From the NCBI GenBank assembly GCA_004154925.1, contig QJNS01000143.1:124001-188000 (forward strand): a stretch of 64,000 nt of DNA. Direction: 5' to 3'. A program made the translations under genes and the position numbers. This document shows positions 48,521 to 63,187 of the stretch, piece by piece (the stretch's first letter is position 1; every line of letters starts with the position of its first letter). Below the pieces are notes generated by a model. The model had not been told where the DNA came from, ran no database searches, and was given only the letters and a program-made list of their open reading frames with translations. The stretch comes from Monosporascus cannonballus. Its lineage: Eukaryota; Ascomycota; Sordariomycetes; Xylariales.

Positions 48521-51500
48521 AATTTACATTAATAATTAGGCGAAATTAATAAATATTTGTAATTATTTAATTTAAATTAAAAGAAATTAAAGGTATTTAT
48601 TAAAAATTATAAAGAAAATTATTAGGTTTTATAATTTTAAAATACTTTACGGAAATTAAAGTTGCATATATTATAATTTAAAATAATTAAATAATTTTAT
48701 TTATATTATTGTATTTATTATTATATTTAAATTAAATATAAATATTTTAAATATTAATCCAATTATATAATAAAATATAACTTAAATTTTTTCGATTAAA
48801 GATTTATAATAATAATTTAATTAAACGATTCGTAATTATAAACGATTAAATATAATTAATTAAAAATAAGTTATATTATTTGCATTTTATTAAATATTTA
48901 AAAAATATCAAATAATAAACACAATTTAAGCTCGGTAAACCAAAAACCGTATTACTTATAAAAATATAAAGGTCGTAATAAAAAACGATATAATAAATTT
49001 AAATAATAAAAAAGATGATACGTAATTTATTACGAATAATTTCGATTAAAATAAAATAATTATTAAATTTTAAGTTTAACTTTTGGCCGGTTAAAATATT
49101 AGCCGTAAATGTCCAAAATAAAATAAATTTAATTTATAACACCTGGTAAAAATAAGGTTTTAATAATACGTATTATTTAACGGTAAATATATACGTAAAA
49201 TAATTTTAATAAATTAAAAAGTTATTATGCTAAAAACAACGTAATAACTTAATTTTGGTTAAGTTTTATTATAATATATATATGTTTAATTTTTTTTATA
49301 CCCGAATTTTTAAATTCGAAAATATTTACGTAAAAATAATTAAAAGCTGGTTCGATAAAACCGGTTATTTGCACAATAATAAAATCTTAATATAAATAAC
49401 GGATAAATAAATTACTTTTTATATAATTATTTTTATTAAATTTGAACGGTTTTTGTTTAACAAACTTTTTAATAAATTAAACGAAATTAAAGGTTTGTAT
49501 TTAATTTAAAATATAATTAAATAAATTAAGATAATTTCCGGTTTTGATAAATCGCAATATTAAGATATTTTAAAATATTGCTTATTTTTACGTAATATAT
49601 AATATATAAAAAATTATATTTTCGATTTTATAAAAAATATAAGTAATTCTTTATAAATGGCGGAATTCGCTTAATCGGAAATAACGGCATTATATCCTTA
49701 TGCTATAAACAGATATATATAGATTACGGATTATTATTATGTTATAAATTTAATAAATATCTGAAAAAATTATAAGGCCATTTTAAATTACGTTTTTTTT
49801 AATTGAAATATATCGTATATAATTATGCGGTTTAAATTAATAACTAATAATTTAACGGTAATCCTAATAATTTACCTATTAAATCAGCATATAGTTTATA
49901 TATTTTTATATTTTCAACTCGTAATTTTGATTATAATAATACTTATATTTATACGTATAATTCGTAACGCATTAATTTCAATTAAAAACTTATTTTGGTC
50001 CTTTTATTTATAATGTCGGCGTAGAATTTATTATTTTTAAATATTTTTATTTTTTTAGCTTTATTTTCTTTGCCGTACTTATATTTCCGTAATTCGTTTA
50101 TTTTTTTATCCTTACCGAAATTGCCAATATTATTAAAATATAATAATCCGTAACTTAATATTATAAATAATATATCGAAAAAGAATTAAAATAATAATTT
50201 TTATTAAAATTAAAAAATCGCATATTAAAAATAAACGGTATTTATCAGATAATAATATTAATAGTAAATTAAAAAAATAATTACGATATTAAGTTAAAAA
50301 ACAAAAAACGAAATTTTATAGGCTTTAATTAAGGCCAATAACAAAAAATGCATTCCGTTTCGATATAACGTTATGGTTGTAAAACGCAATAATTATAAAA
50401 ACTTATATAATATTAATTAAAATTATTAATATATTATATATTTAATAAATTTGTTATTTATAATAATTTTTAATTGATTAAGTTTTATACAAAATATTAA
50501 TTTCTTTTAATTCAAACTAATTATATGCCGTAATAAATATATAATAAATCTTTTCAATTAAATAATTAACAAAACTTTATATTACACGCTTTAAATTATA
50601 ATTTATTACAGTTAATAACAAATTATTTTTTTAATTTATGGCCTTTAATTTATGACGTTGAACTAAAATTTCTAAATCTTATTTTCCGGTCCTTTTTTTC
50701 GAATTCGTTATATTAATCTTAAAATGTTCTTATTTTTTAAAATTTTTAAAGTATTTTAGTTCGAATTAAAAAATTAAGGTAAAAAATCGATTAAACGGAT
50801 AAATAAATAATATAAATAATTTTCCGCCAATATTAAATAGGCCATTTTTTTATTATTAATATAGTTATTCTGGCATCCGCTTTTTTTAAATACTAATTCG
50901 AAATATTCAAAATCTCGGATTTGTAATAAATCCTTATTAATTATGCTTTATAACTTTGTCCTTTTATAATTAAGATTAATATTTGTCGGCATACGATTTT
51001 AATTAATAATTTTCGAAACCGCCTATATATTTTATTATTATTTTATTGGAAATTTTCATAATTATTTTTTCGAATTAGGGCTCTTTGGCTCCTTTAATAA
51101 AGATTGACGACCGGATTTAGCTTTTTTCCCCTTACCACGTTTTCCCTTTGTTAACGTAATTAGGTCCCCGGCTGGTTTTAAGAATTCCATTATATTAAAA
51201 CCTTATATAAATATAATAACAGTCGGATATTCCGGGTAACCGCCGAAATCCTTAATATTAGTACCAAATATGCCGTAATACTTAAAAATCTAATTTTTAT
51301 ATAAGGTTATTTATTCGGTAGCTAATTACGTTTAATTACGCATTTCTTTTGCTTAATATTATGAAAATAACGTCCATATAATATATACCATAAGATATAT
51401 TACAGTTTTATATTTTTCTAAATTGAGATTCAAAGACTATCATGTTTTTAATATTATTCATATTATATAAATCGTTATGGATCATAAATTTTCGAAAACG

Positions 51501-52258
51501 ATTAACGGTTCGAATTATACGATTTTCTAAAGAAATACGCCGGTTAAATATATAATATAGAAAACGGTTATTTTGCGGTTTTAAAAACCCATTATTTAAT
51601 AATTCGTATTATTTACATCGATAGTTTTTTATTATATTTTAGTATAAAAAAACGAATAATATTGTATATTATTTAGTAACTGTTCCGGAATTTAATAAAA
51701 ACGAAATTTAAAAGTTAATAAAATATATAAATACATTTTTATTAAGTTTTTATAAGTTATATACATAATCGAAATCGAGGAATATTTATTTAAATGTTAT
51801 TGCGAAATTATCGTAAGTAAAATATGCATTTATATATATATAATAGTAAATAACTTATATTTTTTAATATATAATAATAAAATACATTTTATAAAAACCT
51901 TATCATATTAACGTTTTGGGGAATAATTGTTTAGCTTAAGAAAAACTTACTTCATGGGCTAAGATAAATTTTGAAGAAACGGTATATATAGTAAAAAATA
52001 AGATACGGAAAATAACGCCGTAATTAATATAATTCGTATCGAAAACCAACTTAACGCCGTTACGAGCTTTATATACGTTTTAATTTTTTGTTATAACATT
52101 ATATATTTTCTAAATATAATTGCCGTATTTTTCTTTATTAAACGGCAATAATACTATTATAATAACTGTATAATAATAAGTATATATAAATAAGTAATTA
52201 TAATTATTAATAATAATTTCCCTTTCGATTTAAAATCGGAAATAATAAAAATAACTAT
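48521..52258. other. RIP-degraded sequence, unassigned
   Basis: It shows the CpG-bearing texture of a mutated transposon. Plus-strand pieces such as SWFDKTGYL near 49,350 and ERFLFNKLFNKLNEIKGLYLI near 49,440-49,500 look like former protein. Minus-strand pieces at 51,180-50,600 also read coherently. None could be assigned. Part of it may be the rest of Y copy b, and part the missing 5' half of Copia-B. The frame 49,825-50,013 is a chance opening. Confidence 0.4.
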
Positions 52259-54760
52259 ATATATCGTTAATCGCATACTTATTTATGCCTTAAATTAAAA
52301 AACTCTTATCCAGGTTTTTAACAAATAATTAGCTAAAAAAATAAAATACCTATTTCCGAAAAGGAATTTAAATGTAAACGAAATAAATATCGTACTTTTC
52401 GGATTAAAAATTTATGCGTTTACGAAAATTATTCATCGGGATGCAAAACGCCTGAAAAAGATAAATCCCAAAACATATAACGGTTATTTCGCAAAATACG
52501 TAATTAACAATATATATCGGGTATGGATTCCTTTATAATAACGCATTATCACTATTAAAAACGTTATTTTCGATGAAACGAAAAAATATTAAAGCAAATA
52601 AAAGAGATTTTCGTTCGAAATCGCGGAATTAAACCATTAAATCAATAATATCCTTATTTTACCTATAGCAATAACCTTTTTAAAAACGTTTAAAGTTATT
52701 TTTAATAATAATCCTTTAAAAATAAATATTATTAAAAGGGTAAATAATTTAATAAAACAAAACGAACCTAAAAAAATTATTTTAAATAAAAATTCCTTTA
52801 ATTCGGCAATTAATAATAATTCCGAAAAAAATGCTTTAAATATTACTAATAAAACGGACGATTTTAAGCGTAAAGCAATACAACTTTATCTGCCTATATT
52901 AGAAACTATTTTAATCCTCGAAAATTTTTTTTAATAATATTATACACTATTATCGGATAAAGCTTAAAATGTATTACCAGGTCTTTCCTAATTACAGTAA
53001 CGCCGTACGGAATTAAATTTCTTAGATTAAATAACTATTATCGATTTTGGAATACAAAACGGAAAAAAAATTACTTTCGGGCAATATTAATTATAAGCTA
53101 AAATTCGAAAAACATAATACATATTTAACCGTTTTTAACGTTATCTTTTCGACCGTAATTAAGCATAATTGCTTATATCGTATTAACCTTTCCGTTACCT
53201 CCAAAAATTAGCAGGAAATTATGTAATATAAATATATTAAAAATTAAAAAACGGCTATATAAAAAAATAAGATTAAATATATCGGGTAAAACGATTAAAT
53301 ACTGTTATCTTATTACAAAAAGCGATTTAAAACGTAAATCCTAACGGTATTCTTTTATTAATATAAATATTTATATATAAATTTAACAAATATGGGGTAT
53401 TTTAAAAATTCAAAATTAAAATAATTATCCGTAATAACTTTTAGCTTTATAAAAATTTTAACGCTTACGTATTTACGTTAATAAAAAAATCCTTTTATAT
53501 ATTTATAATTATTATAACATAATTTAACTTTAAATTTCGTTAACTTAACGCCGTTAACGCATTTTTATATAGCGATTTCGATAAATTAATATAGGTACGT
53601 TTTTTATAAAGATTCGTACGCCCGGGTTTTTATTTAAAGTTTCAAAAAACCGTATACGGCTTAAGGCGATTATTATTTTTATAATAACGAAATCTAACGG
53701 CAAAATTAAAGGAATTAAAATTAAAATCGGTTCCGAATAACCTGTATATTATAATGAATAATTAAATAACGTTAATTTTTTACGTTAAAAATATAAATAT
53801 AATATATAAAACTTGCAATATAATATACGTTAAAAAAATTCTTACGAAATTAATATAATACTTTTTCATTAACGATTTAAAAAACTTATAATAATTTCTT
53901 AAAATACGTATATTGGAAAATTACGTAATTAAAAAATTATAATTATTATAAAATATTTATTAAGAAAAACTATATATATGTTTTAAATTATTTAAGTTTT
54001 AAAAACGTTATTTCAAGGTCTTTAAATAAAAGATTTTTAAAAAATATTAAAGCGAAACGTTAATAATATTTATAAAGTTATATTTCGAAAAAGTCGAAAA
54101 CTTATTATACGAAATTATTAATATTTATTCGGATTTTTTGAAAATTATTTCTTATTTATTTCGTTATTATAAAAGTCTAAGCCTTACATATTTTAACATT
54201 ATTAATAAGGTTATTTTTTATACTTATTCTATATATACCTTAACCTTAAAATTCGAAAATAACGAAAGTCATATCGTATAATTATTTTTATACGCAAATA
54301 ACGCGTTTTTCGCGGATAGCTCTAACCGGAAAAGCTTTTAAAGATTTATATTATCACTTTTCGGTAACTTTATCGTATAAAAAATTAATAAATAAAATAT
54401 AATTATTATTTCGAATATAAAATTTAAATTATTAATTTTATTGCAAACCGTAAAAAAAACCTTTTTTATGCTAAGGTTATTTAAAGCTATTAACCTAAAA
54501 TTAAAAAAATTAATTATTTAGGTGGATAATAAATAAACGATACGGTTAATTATAAAAAAAACTATATACCTAATTACGAAATTAAAGTACGTAAATATTT
54601 ATAATTATTAATTTTGCGAAATTTACGTAATAAAAAAAATAAAAATCGAATAAACACCTATTAACGCTATAATAATAAATAAGTTAATTAAGCCCTTAAA
54701 ATTTCAACAATATCAAATTTTATTAAATTATTAAATTTTCGGAATATTACTTTAAGGTTA
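52259..54760 (+). pseudogene. Copia-B polyprotein relic: integrase end, reverse transcriptase, RNase H
   Basis: Integrase end at about 52,260-52,590: YIVNR, then KTYNGYFAKYVINNIYRVWIP and KNVIFDETKKY, the Copia 'GY..GY...IYR.W.P..RDV.FDE' signature, open for about 110 codons with few stops. Reverse transcriptase at about 53,530-53,600 reads LNAVNAFLYSDFDK, followed by a PGF block and a YVDD-equivalent run near 53,750. RNase H at about 54,230-54,700 reads FENN.SHIV, FADSSNRKS.QRF, VDNK.TIRLI, LITKLKYVNIYNY and finally the equivalent of EWTP.N...D..TKPL. Order IN-RT-RNase H defines Ty1/Copia. Stops are RIP-type. The gag part could not be found, so the 5' end is truncated or unreadable. Its motifs differ from Copia-A. 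Confidence 0.88.
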
Positions 54761-55130
54761 AAAAAAACCTAAAAAATATTAATTTATTTTAAATATTGTT
54801 TAATAACGGAAAATTATTATTTCCGTTTTCTTTTTATCGTTTTGTCCCTTACCGTTTTTATATTTTTATCCCTAAACGATTTTAAAAATAAAGTTAATAA
54901 GGAAAGTTTTTAATAAAGTTTTTGTAATTTAGCGGTATAATATCAAATCCTAATACCTAAAGGCATAAATTCGAATCCTATTAAAAGTTTCGGAAATACG
55001 GCGTAAAAAATACTTTATAACGTATTTTCCCGACCTTTTATTTTCCTTATTTTTATCCTAAATATTACGGTATTTCCTTTTTAAACACTTATTTAATATC
55101 GTAAAAGTTTTAACTATTAGTTCCTAACAG

Positions 55131-55440
55131 CTAGGGGGGTATATTAAACCTAATTAAAGTCGATCAAATAACTAAATTTTGGTTTAATTTAATTACCGAC
55201 TAAAATAAGGTTACTTTATATACCCTCAATATCTTTTCCTTTTAGCTATAATTATATTTACAAATATAAAAGGAAGGTTCATTACTTTTACCTTCTAGCT
55301 AAAACCTTTTAATAATTATGCAACCTTTAATATACCTTTTTTTCAGTTATATACTTCTATATATAATGCAAAATCTCATAATAATTCCGTCGTATATTTC
55401 GTAATCATTTTTCTATTATATCTTTAACTACCGTTATAAT
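55131..55440 (+). repeat. Polypurine tract and probable 3' LTR of Copia-B
   Basis: TAGGGGGG at 55,132-55,139 fits a polypurine tract. The following sequence begins TATATTAAACC, as a RIP-altered TGT...-type LTR start would. No partner LTR was found, so its right end is uncertain. Confidence 0.45.
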
Positions 55441-55479
55441 TCTCGGACGAATTCCTGACCTTATACCTTTTATAAATAC

Positions 55480-55735
55480 TTTAATATTAATCCGCCGAAT
55501 TATCCGCCGACTTAAAATTCTGCACCATCATTTTTACTAGCCGTAATCATATGGGCTATCCCGCGTAACGGAGCAAAACCTGCATGCTATGATAAGGGGT
55601 TAAAAAGGGTAAGGATGCTACCTAACCCATTTGCCACTTTAAGGTACGGAATTCCGGGAACCTATATAAAATAATAATAAGCTATATAATATTAATTAGA
55701 TTAACCTTATTTCTGTACTAATTATTGGCGGGTTT
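55480..55735. other. GC-richer patch before Copia-A copy 3
   Basis: The part near 55,520-55,660 is little mutated (for example ATGGGCTATCCCGCG, GGAATTCCGGGAACC). No ORF or known element was recognised. Its last five bases, GGTTT, are the left target duplication of the next element. Confidence 0.4.
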
Positions 55736-55898
55736 TGTCAATTAGCCAAAGTATGTTATAATACATTAAATACAAAAAAGTTATTTTTTAAACGGAATAT
55801 ATATATTTTGTTCTTAGGTTATATTAAAGTTATACGCGTTACGAAAATATACGCCATTAGCTAAATATAATAATAACTAATATTTCTTATATTTAAAA
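55736..55898 (+). repeat. 5' LTR of Copia-A copy 3
   Basis: Starts TGTCAATTAGCC; 163 bp. Aligns without large gaps with the 3' LTR at 61,017-61,179, sharing for example ACTAAATATAATAATAACTA or its near match around position 120. Confidence 0.88.
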
Positions 55899-56007
55899 AT
55901 TAAAAATCTTATTTATTTAATTTGCATATATATTTATTAATTAATTATTATTCAGATGATATAAGTTATATATTAATAATAATAATTACTACATTTTAAT
56001 ATTAATA

Positions 56008-59000
56008 ATGGCGACCGTATCGTTAACGCCCTTAATTATTTACAAAGGACCTAAGGATTAAAATTACTTTAAAGGCAAATTCCAATTTAAAACGTACGTA
56101 TTTAATATTTAGGACCTTATCGATTTTAATTAATTATTTCCGTAACCTAATAAACCAATAAAATCCGATATAACTTTTTATTCTAAAAAACGAATTCGTT
56201 ATACGGTACGATTTAACATTTTATTATCGTTCTTATCGTTTAGAAAAATTATCGAAAAAAATAATTTTACGGAATACCTAATAAATACCTTTAAAATAAC
56301 AACCGAAAATAAATAAACATATAATTAAAACTTTACAGCATATATTTTTAAAAATCGAAAATACAATATTTCCCGCAAAAATATTATCGACTTTACAAAA
56401 TAAATTTTAAAATTAATATTTTCAGCAATTAAAAAAACGAATTTTCTCCTTTAAAAAACGTATGGAAATAATACGCCAAACTGGCCGAATTAAGCAAAAT
56501 ATATAATAATAAGCTTTTAATTAATACCTAACGAAAATATCGGGAAACGTTAAAATAAATATCGAAATTTGGCAAAAGATTAAATAAATAAATCATAAAA
56601 TAACAAAATATTATGGCCTTGAGATAACGATATAATATTTTAAAAACGAAAACGACCATTATATAAGTTAATAATTTATATATAATATTAACCCTTATAA
56701 TTAAAATATAAGTCATTATTTTCCAGATAATAAAAAAAGCTGATATTAATAATAATATAATTATTTTCCAAAAAATAATAATTAACTTTTTAAACTATTA
56801 AGTTATAATTTATTTTTCGTTAATATCGCGAAATATTAAGGTAACGTTTTTAACTTTTTATAAAATTTTGATAAATTTATTTATTTAAAATTATTTTAAT
56901 TAAAAAAACCAAATTTATTAATTTTTAATTACGAAAATAAATTCTGGTACGAAAACAAAAACGAAATAGTTATGAAAATTTTTATTCGAACCGTAACGTT
57001 AATTAAAAAAAATATAACGAATTAAATACTTACGATACCCGTTATAAAGCATATTTAAATTCTTATTATATATTACTTTAATATTTTTATACATTTTTAA
57101 TAAGGTCTTAATGCGTTTTCGTTTAAATAACAAAATAATAGTTAATTTATTAATACCTTATTTTTAATTAATTTTTAAAGGGAAAAATCGAACAATTATA
57201 AAAATATATAAAAAGATTAACTACTTAAAAAACGGAATGAATTTTAAAAAAATAAAACAATTGTTAACGTCTTTTTTAATTAATTACGTACGTATTATAA
57301 TAAACGTTTCGTTTTACCGTTTAAAAAACTTTTTATTTTAAATTTAAAATTAACAAGTTTTTTAATTATAAATTTATTATATAAAATAACGGAATATACG
57401 TAAATAATAATTTTATTTTAATTAATAATTACGGAAATATAAATATATTATTTTAAAAGTTTAACGGTATAAAAACATAACGTTTATATAATATAACTTA
57501 TGTTAAGCACTTTACGTATAACTTGATATTATTTTAATAATTTTAAAACAAATACTGATAAAATAATAAAAAAATTAATAATTATATTCGAAATAAATAT
57601 AATTAAATTATTATTAAATTAATCAAAAAATCTAATTAATTTATTTTGATAATTTTTAACATAATAACTTTTAACGTAACATGTACAATTTATAAACGAA
57701 ACGTTAATTTAAGCACTATAAAACCACTACGTATTAACGATAAGACTATATAATATTTACGCCTAAATTATCCAAATTTTAAAATAATTACTTAATTTCC
57801 GTTCTATATAAAAAAAAGTATAACTAAAAGGTTTTACAACGGTCGAATACCAAGCTTACGGCAAAATAAAAGCTAAAAAAACAAATACGTTATATTCCAA
57901 AAAAAGGGCTTTTTAATTTGGCCAAAAAATAATTATCAACTTTATGGATTTCCAAAAAATTCCGAAAAAAATATAAATACGTAATATTCGTTAATAATAA
58001 ATACTTAAATTACATCTAAAATATTTACTTTAAAAATTAAAAACAAAATACTTTAATTAATATATTCCGATACTTTTTAAACACTTTTAAAAATTAGGAC
58101 AAAATTTTTTTACAAATAATTAAATATGATGACGAAATTTTAAAAAATTATTTATTTCAAAATACGTTATAATTACTTTTTTTTAATATTAAATTAAACC
58201 TTTTAACAACTTATACCCAAGTTTAAAACGGGAATATAAAATACTTAAAAAATATAATTAAAAAAAGTAATCGTAATACGAAATAATACTAAATTATTTT
58301 TAATCTTAATCGTATATATTTTTAAAACAATAATATAGGTATATATTTATATCTTTAAATACGGATTTTTTTAGCAAAGCTTATACGAAATTTATTACAT
58401 TTACCTAACGTACAATAATAATATTACGGTATTTAATTATAAATTATAACAAACCTATTTACGAACTTATAACTATATAATATATATTATAACGAAAACC
58501 GTTATAAAAAAATAAAGATTTTGAAAATTAAACCTAAAAACTTAAATCGGTTATTTCGTTAATTACCGATTAACGAATATTTACGAAATTTGGAACCTTT
58601 TAACAAATAAGGTTATTATTATTCGAAATATATAATTTAACGAAAAAGTTATTTTTTCCGGAAATATTAAGGATTTTAAGAACAACCGTTTCTATATTAG
58701 CGAAAACGAATTATAACGTATTTTTCAATAAATATTTATACTTAATTAAGCTATATATTACTTAAATATCCTTATATAAAAAAATAAAAACGTAAATAAA
58801 ATACCATAATTATCGCTTAAACCAAAAACTTTAAAATAAAATAATATTAACATAAAAATATATATAAAATAAACAAAAATAAACATATTTACAAAAAATT
58901 AATTATTTTTATATAACCGTTATATTTAAATTATCTTTTATTTCTTAAACCATTTTTGAACGTTTACTTTAATAATTATTATAATTATTACGCCGATAAA

Positions 59001-61012
59001 AAAATAACGTTAAATTTTTATTATATTATTTAACGTAAAATAATAATAAAAAATACAAATACCTTACAGGTTTTAAACGTAAACTTTTTATATGTTCTAT
59101 ATCAGAATAATATTATATAAAATGATTACAAAATATAAGAAACCGCATTTAACGTAAAATAATTAACTTATTTTATAAGAACTTTTAATAATTAACTGAT
59201 AAGTTACGGAAATTTAAAAAAATTAATTACTCCAAATATACGCCGCTTTAATTAAAAAGTTTTAATTTATTAACATATAAAAAAATACCCAAATTGCAAA
59301 ACCGGCTATATAAACATAACCTATTTTTATTATTATGAAATTATAAAGAATTAAATATATACCCGTTAAAATAAAGGTTTTTAAAAACCGAAAAAGCTTA
59401 TTTACAAAATTATAAAAATATATAATCTTAAAACATTATGAATTAATTTTTGCTAAAAAACAAATCCTAATATATATATAAATATATGTTTATAAATTCG
59501 ATAACACTAATTAATTATAAAAATATAAAATATAATTTATAATACGTAATAATTTATAAATAAAAAATACGTATAATAATATACATACGTTTACGTTTAC
59601 CGAAAGAATTTTTAAAACGTTAATCGTTATCATAACCTAATTTAATTTGAAACTTAAGTAATATAACATTATTAACGTTTTCGTTTACACAAATCTCTCT
59701 TACAACGTATATATAAAAACATCTCCAAAATATTTATATCATAACAAAATTCTACGGATTAAAAAAGCCTTATATAACTTAAAAAAATTGCTATTATTAT
59801 AACAAAACGATTTTACTAATATATTAAAAAATTTGGGATTTAATTCCGTTTTTTATAAACCTTATTACTTTTTTTATTAAACGGTATTTTTTTACGTTAA
59901 TAATATTATTATTACGTATTATAAAAAAACAAATAATGAATTAATTAAATAATTTAATAAATTAAAAAAATATGTCCTTTTATAAAATAAGAATTGTTAA
60001 TAATTTTTCGGTATCGAAATAATTAAAAATAAATTTAACCGGAAAATCTACTTCTTTTAATTTAGTTTTATAAATAAACTAATTAATTTTATATTTAAAA
60101 AACACTTAAATAATATTTTAAATACGCCGATAATTACCGTTAAATTATTACTTAATTTTTATTTAATCTGTTTAAATTTAATAAATAAATATTAAAAAAA
60201 TAAATTCGATTTTGTACGTAACAATTAATATCCGACTATATATATTTTTTTACTATATTTTAATTAACCCAATTTAATTTAAACCGTCATACCACATATT
60301 GTAAAATAGCTAATCGAATTATATTATATTTAATTAAAATTAAAATAAGGGTTTTGTAATTTGGGACCAAAATTTCGATAAATATATAAAATAATATTTT
60401 TTTTACAAATAATATTATTAATTAAAAAAATCCCAAATATATATTATAAAGTTAATTTTAAAAAAATCGGATAAAAAACAAATAAATAAAATATAATAAT
60501 TATTTTTATAACCAAAATAAAATTATTATTTTTTACGCAAATTACCAAAATAATATTTTTTAATTTATAATTAATTATTAAATTAAATTTTATTTAGAAA
60601 CGGAATTATTAATATATAATACATTAATATATAAGTTATACGGTTCGTTAACGTAAATATCGTTTTCCTAATAACGAAATTACGATATATTAATATATAT
60701 ATTTATTAATTACGAAAAATTAATAAAAAAAACTTAATTAAAATAAATTATATATTAACGAGTAATATGTTAGCAAATAGATTAATAAAAACCTTATGAA
60801 AAAAAATTTCTAAATACGTTAAAAAATAATTAAAATTGATATATATTACGAAAACCCTTAAATAAGGTAAAAATATTTTACGGATAATTTTAAAAACGGA
60901 ATTAACCAATTAAAAAAATTTAATAGCTAAAAAAAATAAAAAAAATAACTATAACTTTAAAAAGTAATAAAAAATAATAATTAACGCCCTAAACATTTTA
61001 AGGCGTTAAGGG
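56008..61012 (+). pseudogene. Copia-A gag-pol polyprotein relic
   Basis: Gag starts MATVSLTPL at 56,008, then FKGKFQFKTYVF and DLIDF, the usual Copia gag opening. Reverse transcriptase at about 59,645-59,925 reads YNIINVFVYTNL, YIKTSPKYLYHNKILRIKKA, LKNLGFNSVFYKPYYFF and FFYVNNIIITY, in which the catalytic YVDD motif has become YVNN by G-to-A change. The RNase H region (about 60,190-60,420) matches the readable fragment at 894-1,151. The polyprotein end lies just before the 3' LTR. Gln and Trp codons are replaced by stops throughout. Integrase was not located by eye but should lie around 57,500-58,600. Confidence 0.85.
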
Positions 61013-61016
61013 AATA

Positions 61017-61179
61017 TATCAGCTAGCCAAAATATGCTATAAGATACCAAATACGGAAAAGTTACCTTTTAAACAGAATATATATACGCCGTTCCTAAGC
61101 TATATTAAAATTGTACGCATTACGAAAACGTACGCAATTAACTAAATATAATAATAACTAATATCCTTTATATTTAATA
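61017..61179 (+). repeat. 3' LTR of Copia-A copy 3
   Basis: 163 bp, beginning TATCAGCTAGCC (TG to TA by RIP) and followed by the target duplication GGTTT. Confidence 0.88.
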
Positions 61180-61184
61180 GGTTT

Positions 61185-61480
61185 ACCTTATCAAAATCAG
61201 GCTTTACGTTTATGGTTATGGCTGCGCCTACAACGTAATTATAGCTAGAACTTTTTAAAAACCTATATATTTACGTACCGACCTATAAATAATCTATAAA
61301 AATCCTATTAAAAATTTAAAATAAAGTTTAATACGAAAATTCCAATTTTTTTATTTATTTTAATTTTTCCTATATTTATTATATATCTAACGTTTATACA
61401 ATTTATATTAAATTTATATTTAATTTATATATTTAACTTTATTTTAAATAACATTATATAATTATTTTAAAATTTTCTTT
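61185..61480 (+). repeat. Family Y repeat, copy c (5' end, heavily degraded)
   Basis: TTATCAAAATCAGG, then TATGGCTGCGCC and TATAGCTAGAACTTTTT align in order with the hairpin block at 47,113-47,190, but here the hairpin is destroyed by RIP. The following AT-rich sequence resembles 47,225-47,330. The right end is uncertain; sequence to 62,878 may belong to it. Confidence 0.5.
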
Positions 61481-62878
61481 AAAAATTAAAAAATAAAATA
61501 AACATAATAATTTTATATTAAAATCTTAAACATAATACTTTACATGACTTTAAATTATTTTAAAATTATATATAAAATTAATTAATTAAATTAATATATT
61601 TAAATATTAAAAATAAATTAAATATATTACTAAAATATATTTATAATTATAATTACGTAATTATTAAAGATATGATTTCGCTTTAAATTATATAAAATAA
61701 TATAATATTAAACTCGTCTAATTATATTTTATTAATATAAATAAGTTTTTTTAAAAAAAACGTAATCGTATAAATAAAATTAAATAAAATAATAAATTAA
61801 TATTATAATATCTAAACTTTATCAAACTGGTTACTTTTTAAATTACTTTATCCCATTCTTATTTACGTTAATTTTTATAATTTGAAAAAATATTATAAAA
61901 AGAATCAAAATTAATAAAAACTTACAAATTCTTTTATACGCATTTAAGATTTACTTTTATAATTTACTTTCAAAGCTTATTTTTAAAATTCAGTTTTAAG
62001 ATTTACTATATAAAGTATAATATATTAATCCTATCAAATTAATTTACGCAAATTAAATTTAGTAAAATCAAAATTTATAAATAATTTCTTATTAATTAAT
62101 TATAATATAGTATTATACGAATTATATATATAACTTATATTAATTATAATTATATATTAATTTATTATAATATTTATGCTATATAATATATCGAATAATA
62201 AATTCGTATTTTTTTAATTAAGTTCAAAATATAACTTAAAACGTATATATATTTTTTATTAATATTTATTAATAATATTATATTATAAATTTAAAAATCT
62301 TATAAATAATATCAATTTTACCCGTTTTATTATTATAAAATATTAAATACTAATAATTTATAAATTTAAACAAAGAATTAAACGAATTTATATTATAGAA
62401 AATATATTAAAAAATGCCGATATACTGTAATACGACTAGTACTTATATTATGGGAATTATAAAAATATTACAATTAATTATTTCTTAAATATAAAACTAT
62501 TTACATTAAATTGTAATATTTATTCGAAAAGATTTAATAATTTTTATATATATATTAAATTATTATTTTCAACGTTTACTTTTAAAACTTATCCTGATAA
62601 TTTATCGCGCAAAATTTAACGTTTCGATTTTGTTAAACTAATTAACAAATATAAGATTTATTATAAATAAGAAATATTAATAATTATTCGTCTTTAAAGA
62701 AAAACCTTAAAATATTAAAGTAAAATTTATTTTAAATGTAAAATTCATAAATTCGTAATCGTATTCGAAAATATTTAATATATTATTTATTTTACAAATT
62801 ATATCGTATAATAACTTTTTATATATTTAACTTAAACTTAAAAATATAAGTTAATTATAAATATATTATATATTATCA
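61481..62878. other. AT-rich region without identifiable gene
   Basis: Very AT-rich, no coherent frames; possibly the degraded body of Y copy c. Confidence 0.45.
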
Positions 62879-63187
62879 TAACCCAATAAACCACGGTTTC
62901 CAAAAATAATCTGCCACAACCTAACTATATATACGCGGTAAAGCAGATTACGTTATAGATTACCAACTTATTGGTAATAAGCCAATAAGCCAAATCATTA
63001 TATATATGTTTATTATTTTCATAATTTAAATAATTTCAACTTACAATATAACATTATTACCTAAAGCATTTTTAATATTACGAAACGTAATACGTTATTA
63101 TATTTATTGCTTAGATTCCTACGATATTTTTATTAATATAAACCCGTACAATTAAATTTTAATAATTAATTAAACCTTTAATTATTA
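62879..63187 (-). repeat. Solo LTR-like element, family Z copy 3
   Basis: Starts TAACCCAAT and aligns with Z copies 1 and 2 through to the TTAAACC...TTA end; shared runs include TATTTATTGCTTAGA and CCTACGATA. RIP damage is heavy; the flanks TATCA and TATAT may be a degraded target duplication. Confidence 0.65.

Larger units (their letters stand above)
55736..61179 (+). mobile_element. Ty1/Copia retrotransposon, family A copy 3 (full length, dead)
   Basis: 5,444 bp with two 163-bp LTRs (55,736-55,898 and 61,017-61,179), flanked by a perfect 5-bp target duplication GGTTT at 55,731-55,735 and 61,180-61,184. Gag opens at ATG 56,008 and pol relics fill the interior. It defines the boundaries used for copies 1 and 2. 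RIP damage is heavy: TG at the start of the 3' LTR has become TA, and no long frame is left. Confidence 0.92.
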
